Below the pieces are notes generated by a model. The model worked only from the letters and a program-made list of their open reading frames with translations, did no database searches and was not told the DNA's origin. From contig NZ_BPQO01000006.1 in the NCBI RefSeq assembly GCF_022179285.1, forward strand, positions 204,124 through 268,123: DNA of 64,000 bases, given 5' to 3'. Made by a program: the position numbers and the translations under genes. Below are positions 63,591 to 64,000 of the stretch, one piece after another; the stretch's first letter is position 1; each line of letters opens with the position of its first letter. The stretch is from Methylobacterium hispanicum. GTDB lineage: Bacteria; Pseudomonadota; Alphaproteobacteria; Rhizobiales; Beijerinckiaceae.

Positions 63591-63616
63591 CGCCTGCGCG
63601 GATCTCCGCGCAGGCG
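63591..63616. other. Perfect 11-bp hairpin in spacer
   Basis: cgcctgcgcgg (63591-63601) pairs with ccgcgcaggcg (63606-63616) around atct. No T-run follows on either strand, so it is not a standard terminator. Could be a protein-binding palindrome or part of the 5' region of the outer-membrane gene. Confidence 0.45.
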
Positions 63617-63859
63617 CGCCGCGGTTTCGCCTCAATTGATCCGGCGCGCCGCCGCCGGCTAATCAGCTTCCCGCCTGCTATAACCTCCATGTGCGCGGGA
63701 GCACATCCGCTCCGGGATCTGCCTGCGGCCAGCGTAAACTTCACCTTTCGTTGAGAGCTCCGGTTTTATCTGGCCGAGCTTGTTGCAGGAAAGCGACAGA
63801 CCCCTCGGCCACGAGGACCTACAAGCGGCCCGGCTTTGCCACACAGGACCCAGGACCCA

Positions 63860-64000
63860 ATGAAAAAGCTTCTCCTCGCTTCGACCGTGCTCGCCGGCCT
63901 GACCGCTGCCGCCTCGGCCGCCGACCTTCCGCGTCGCGCCGCTCCGCCGCCGGTCTTCACGCCGGTGCCGGTCTTCACCTGGACGGGCTTCTACGCCGGT
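63860..64000 (+). CDS. Outer-membrane beta-barrel/porin-family protein, N-terminal part
   Basis: The first 47 residues only; the gene runs off the window. The ATG at 63860 starts MKKLLLASTVLAGLTAAASA, a clear Sec signal peptide cleaved near ASAAD. The mature start ADLPRRAAPPPVFTPVPVFTWTGFYAG has the ADLP...PAP...FTWTGFYxG signature of Omp25/31-type surface beta-barrels common in Rhizobiales. A short direct repeat (aggacccaggaccc) precedes the ATG. Confidence 0.85.
   Translation, partial: MKKLLLASTVLAGLTAAASAADLPRRAAPPPVFTPVPVFTWTGFYAG

Larger units (their letters stand above)
63178..63859. other. 682-bp spacer between rhlE-like and porin-like genes
   Basis: No gene. Contains, left to right: the rhlE-like promoter and palindrome (63324-63364), a 14-bp tandem repeat (63450-63505), an AT-richer patch around 63548-63580, a perfect 11-bp hairpin (63591-63616) and, at 63770-63859, the presumed promoter and leader of the outer-membrane protein gene. 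Confidence 0.5.

Overview
The window is very GC-rich (about 70% by eye) chromosomal DNA from an alphaproteobacterium. The gene set points to Rhizobiales, most likely Methylobacteriaceae (Methylobacterium-like). The grounds are the cysteine-free alphaproteobacterial form of ribosomal protein bL36, a suf operon preceded by what look like Irr boxes, an HWE-type histidine kinase, a TIGR02301 protein, a PHA-system protein and a plant-type DAHP synthase. The genus is an inference from gene content, not from a marker gene. No rRNA, prophage, transposase, integrase or CRISPR array is visible. The only RNA genes recognised are tRNA-Lys(CTT) and tRNA-Val(CAC). The window cuts a PepSY membrane protein at its left edge and an outer-membrane beta-barrel protein at its right edge.

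Layout. 1-12.4 kb: housekeeping and signalling genes, mostly on the minus strand: an SsuD-like monooxygenase, tRNA-Lys, leuA, slyX, a membrane diguanylate cyclase, an exported protein of unknown function, an epoxide-hydrolase-like enzyme, a PAS/HWE sensor kinase and a Rdx/SelW-like protein. 12.6-18.6 kb: tRNA-Val, an RND-type adaptor without its pump, a D-2-hydroxyglutarate/glycolate-type FAD dehydrogenase, a three-gene acyl-chain cassette (ACP, ketoacyl synthase, MaoC dehydratase) and a cupredoxin. 18.8-31.7 kb: a large GGDEF/EAL protein, a 28-residue membrane peptide, class II DAHP synthase, OsmC, a SulP transporter, an OmpA-type envelope protein with three internal repeats, an ABC-F ATPase, a PHA-system protein and an RlpA-like protein. 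32.2-35.9 kb: a divergent oxidation cassette (DoxX, cupin and SMP-30 lactonase facing a GMC oxidoreductase). 36-47 kb: bL36, a TPR/hydrolase pair, a minus-strand operon of overlapping genes (SDR, exported protein, NUDIX, TIGR02301), pdxH, a lipoprotein, a DnaJ-class protein, fabI, ppk2 and a histidine phosphatase. 47.2-51.3 kb: one 1365-residue Pls/PosA-type membrane nonribosomal peptide synthetase-like protein. 52.1-60.4 kb: the iron-sulfur assembly operon, with two tandem Irr-like palindromes in front and the order IscS-like desulfurase, sufB, zinc-ribbon ORF, sufC, sufD, sufS, sufT, then sufA beyond an inserted antisense Uma2 gene. 60.4-64 kb: a soluble diguanylate cyclase, an RhlE-like RNA helicase with a palindromic promoter, a repeat-bearing spacer and the start of an outer-membrane protein.

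The stretch most likely to hold under-described biology is the Pls/PosA-like synthetase at 47.2-51.3 kb. Its architecture is one adenylation domain, one carrier domain and then three membrane-linked soluble modules, as in the epsilon-poly-L-lysine synthetase class. Also worth attention are the suf operon's two cysteine desulfurases and intercalated zinc-ribbon ORF, the NodFE-like acyl cassette, and a family of GC-rich palindromic spacer elements, the best of which sits between sufD and sufS.
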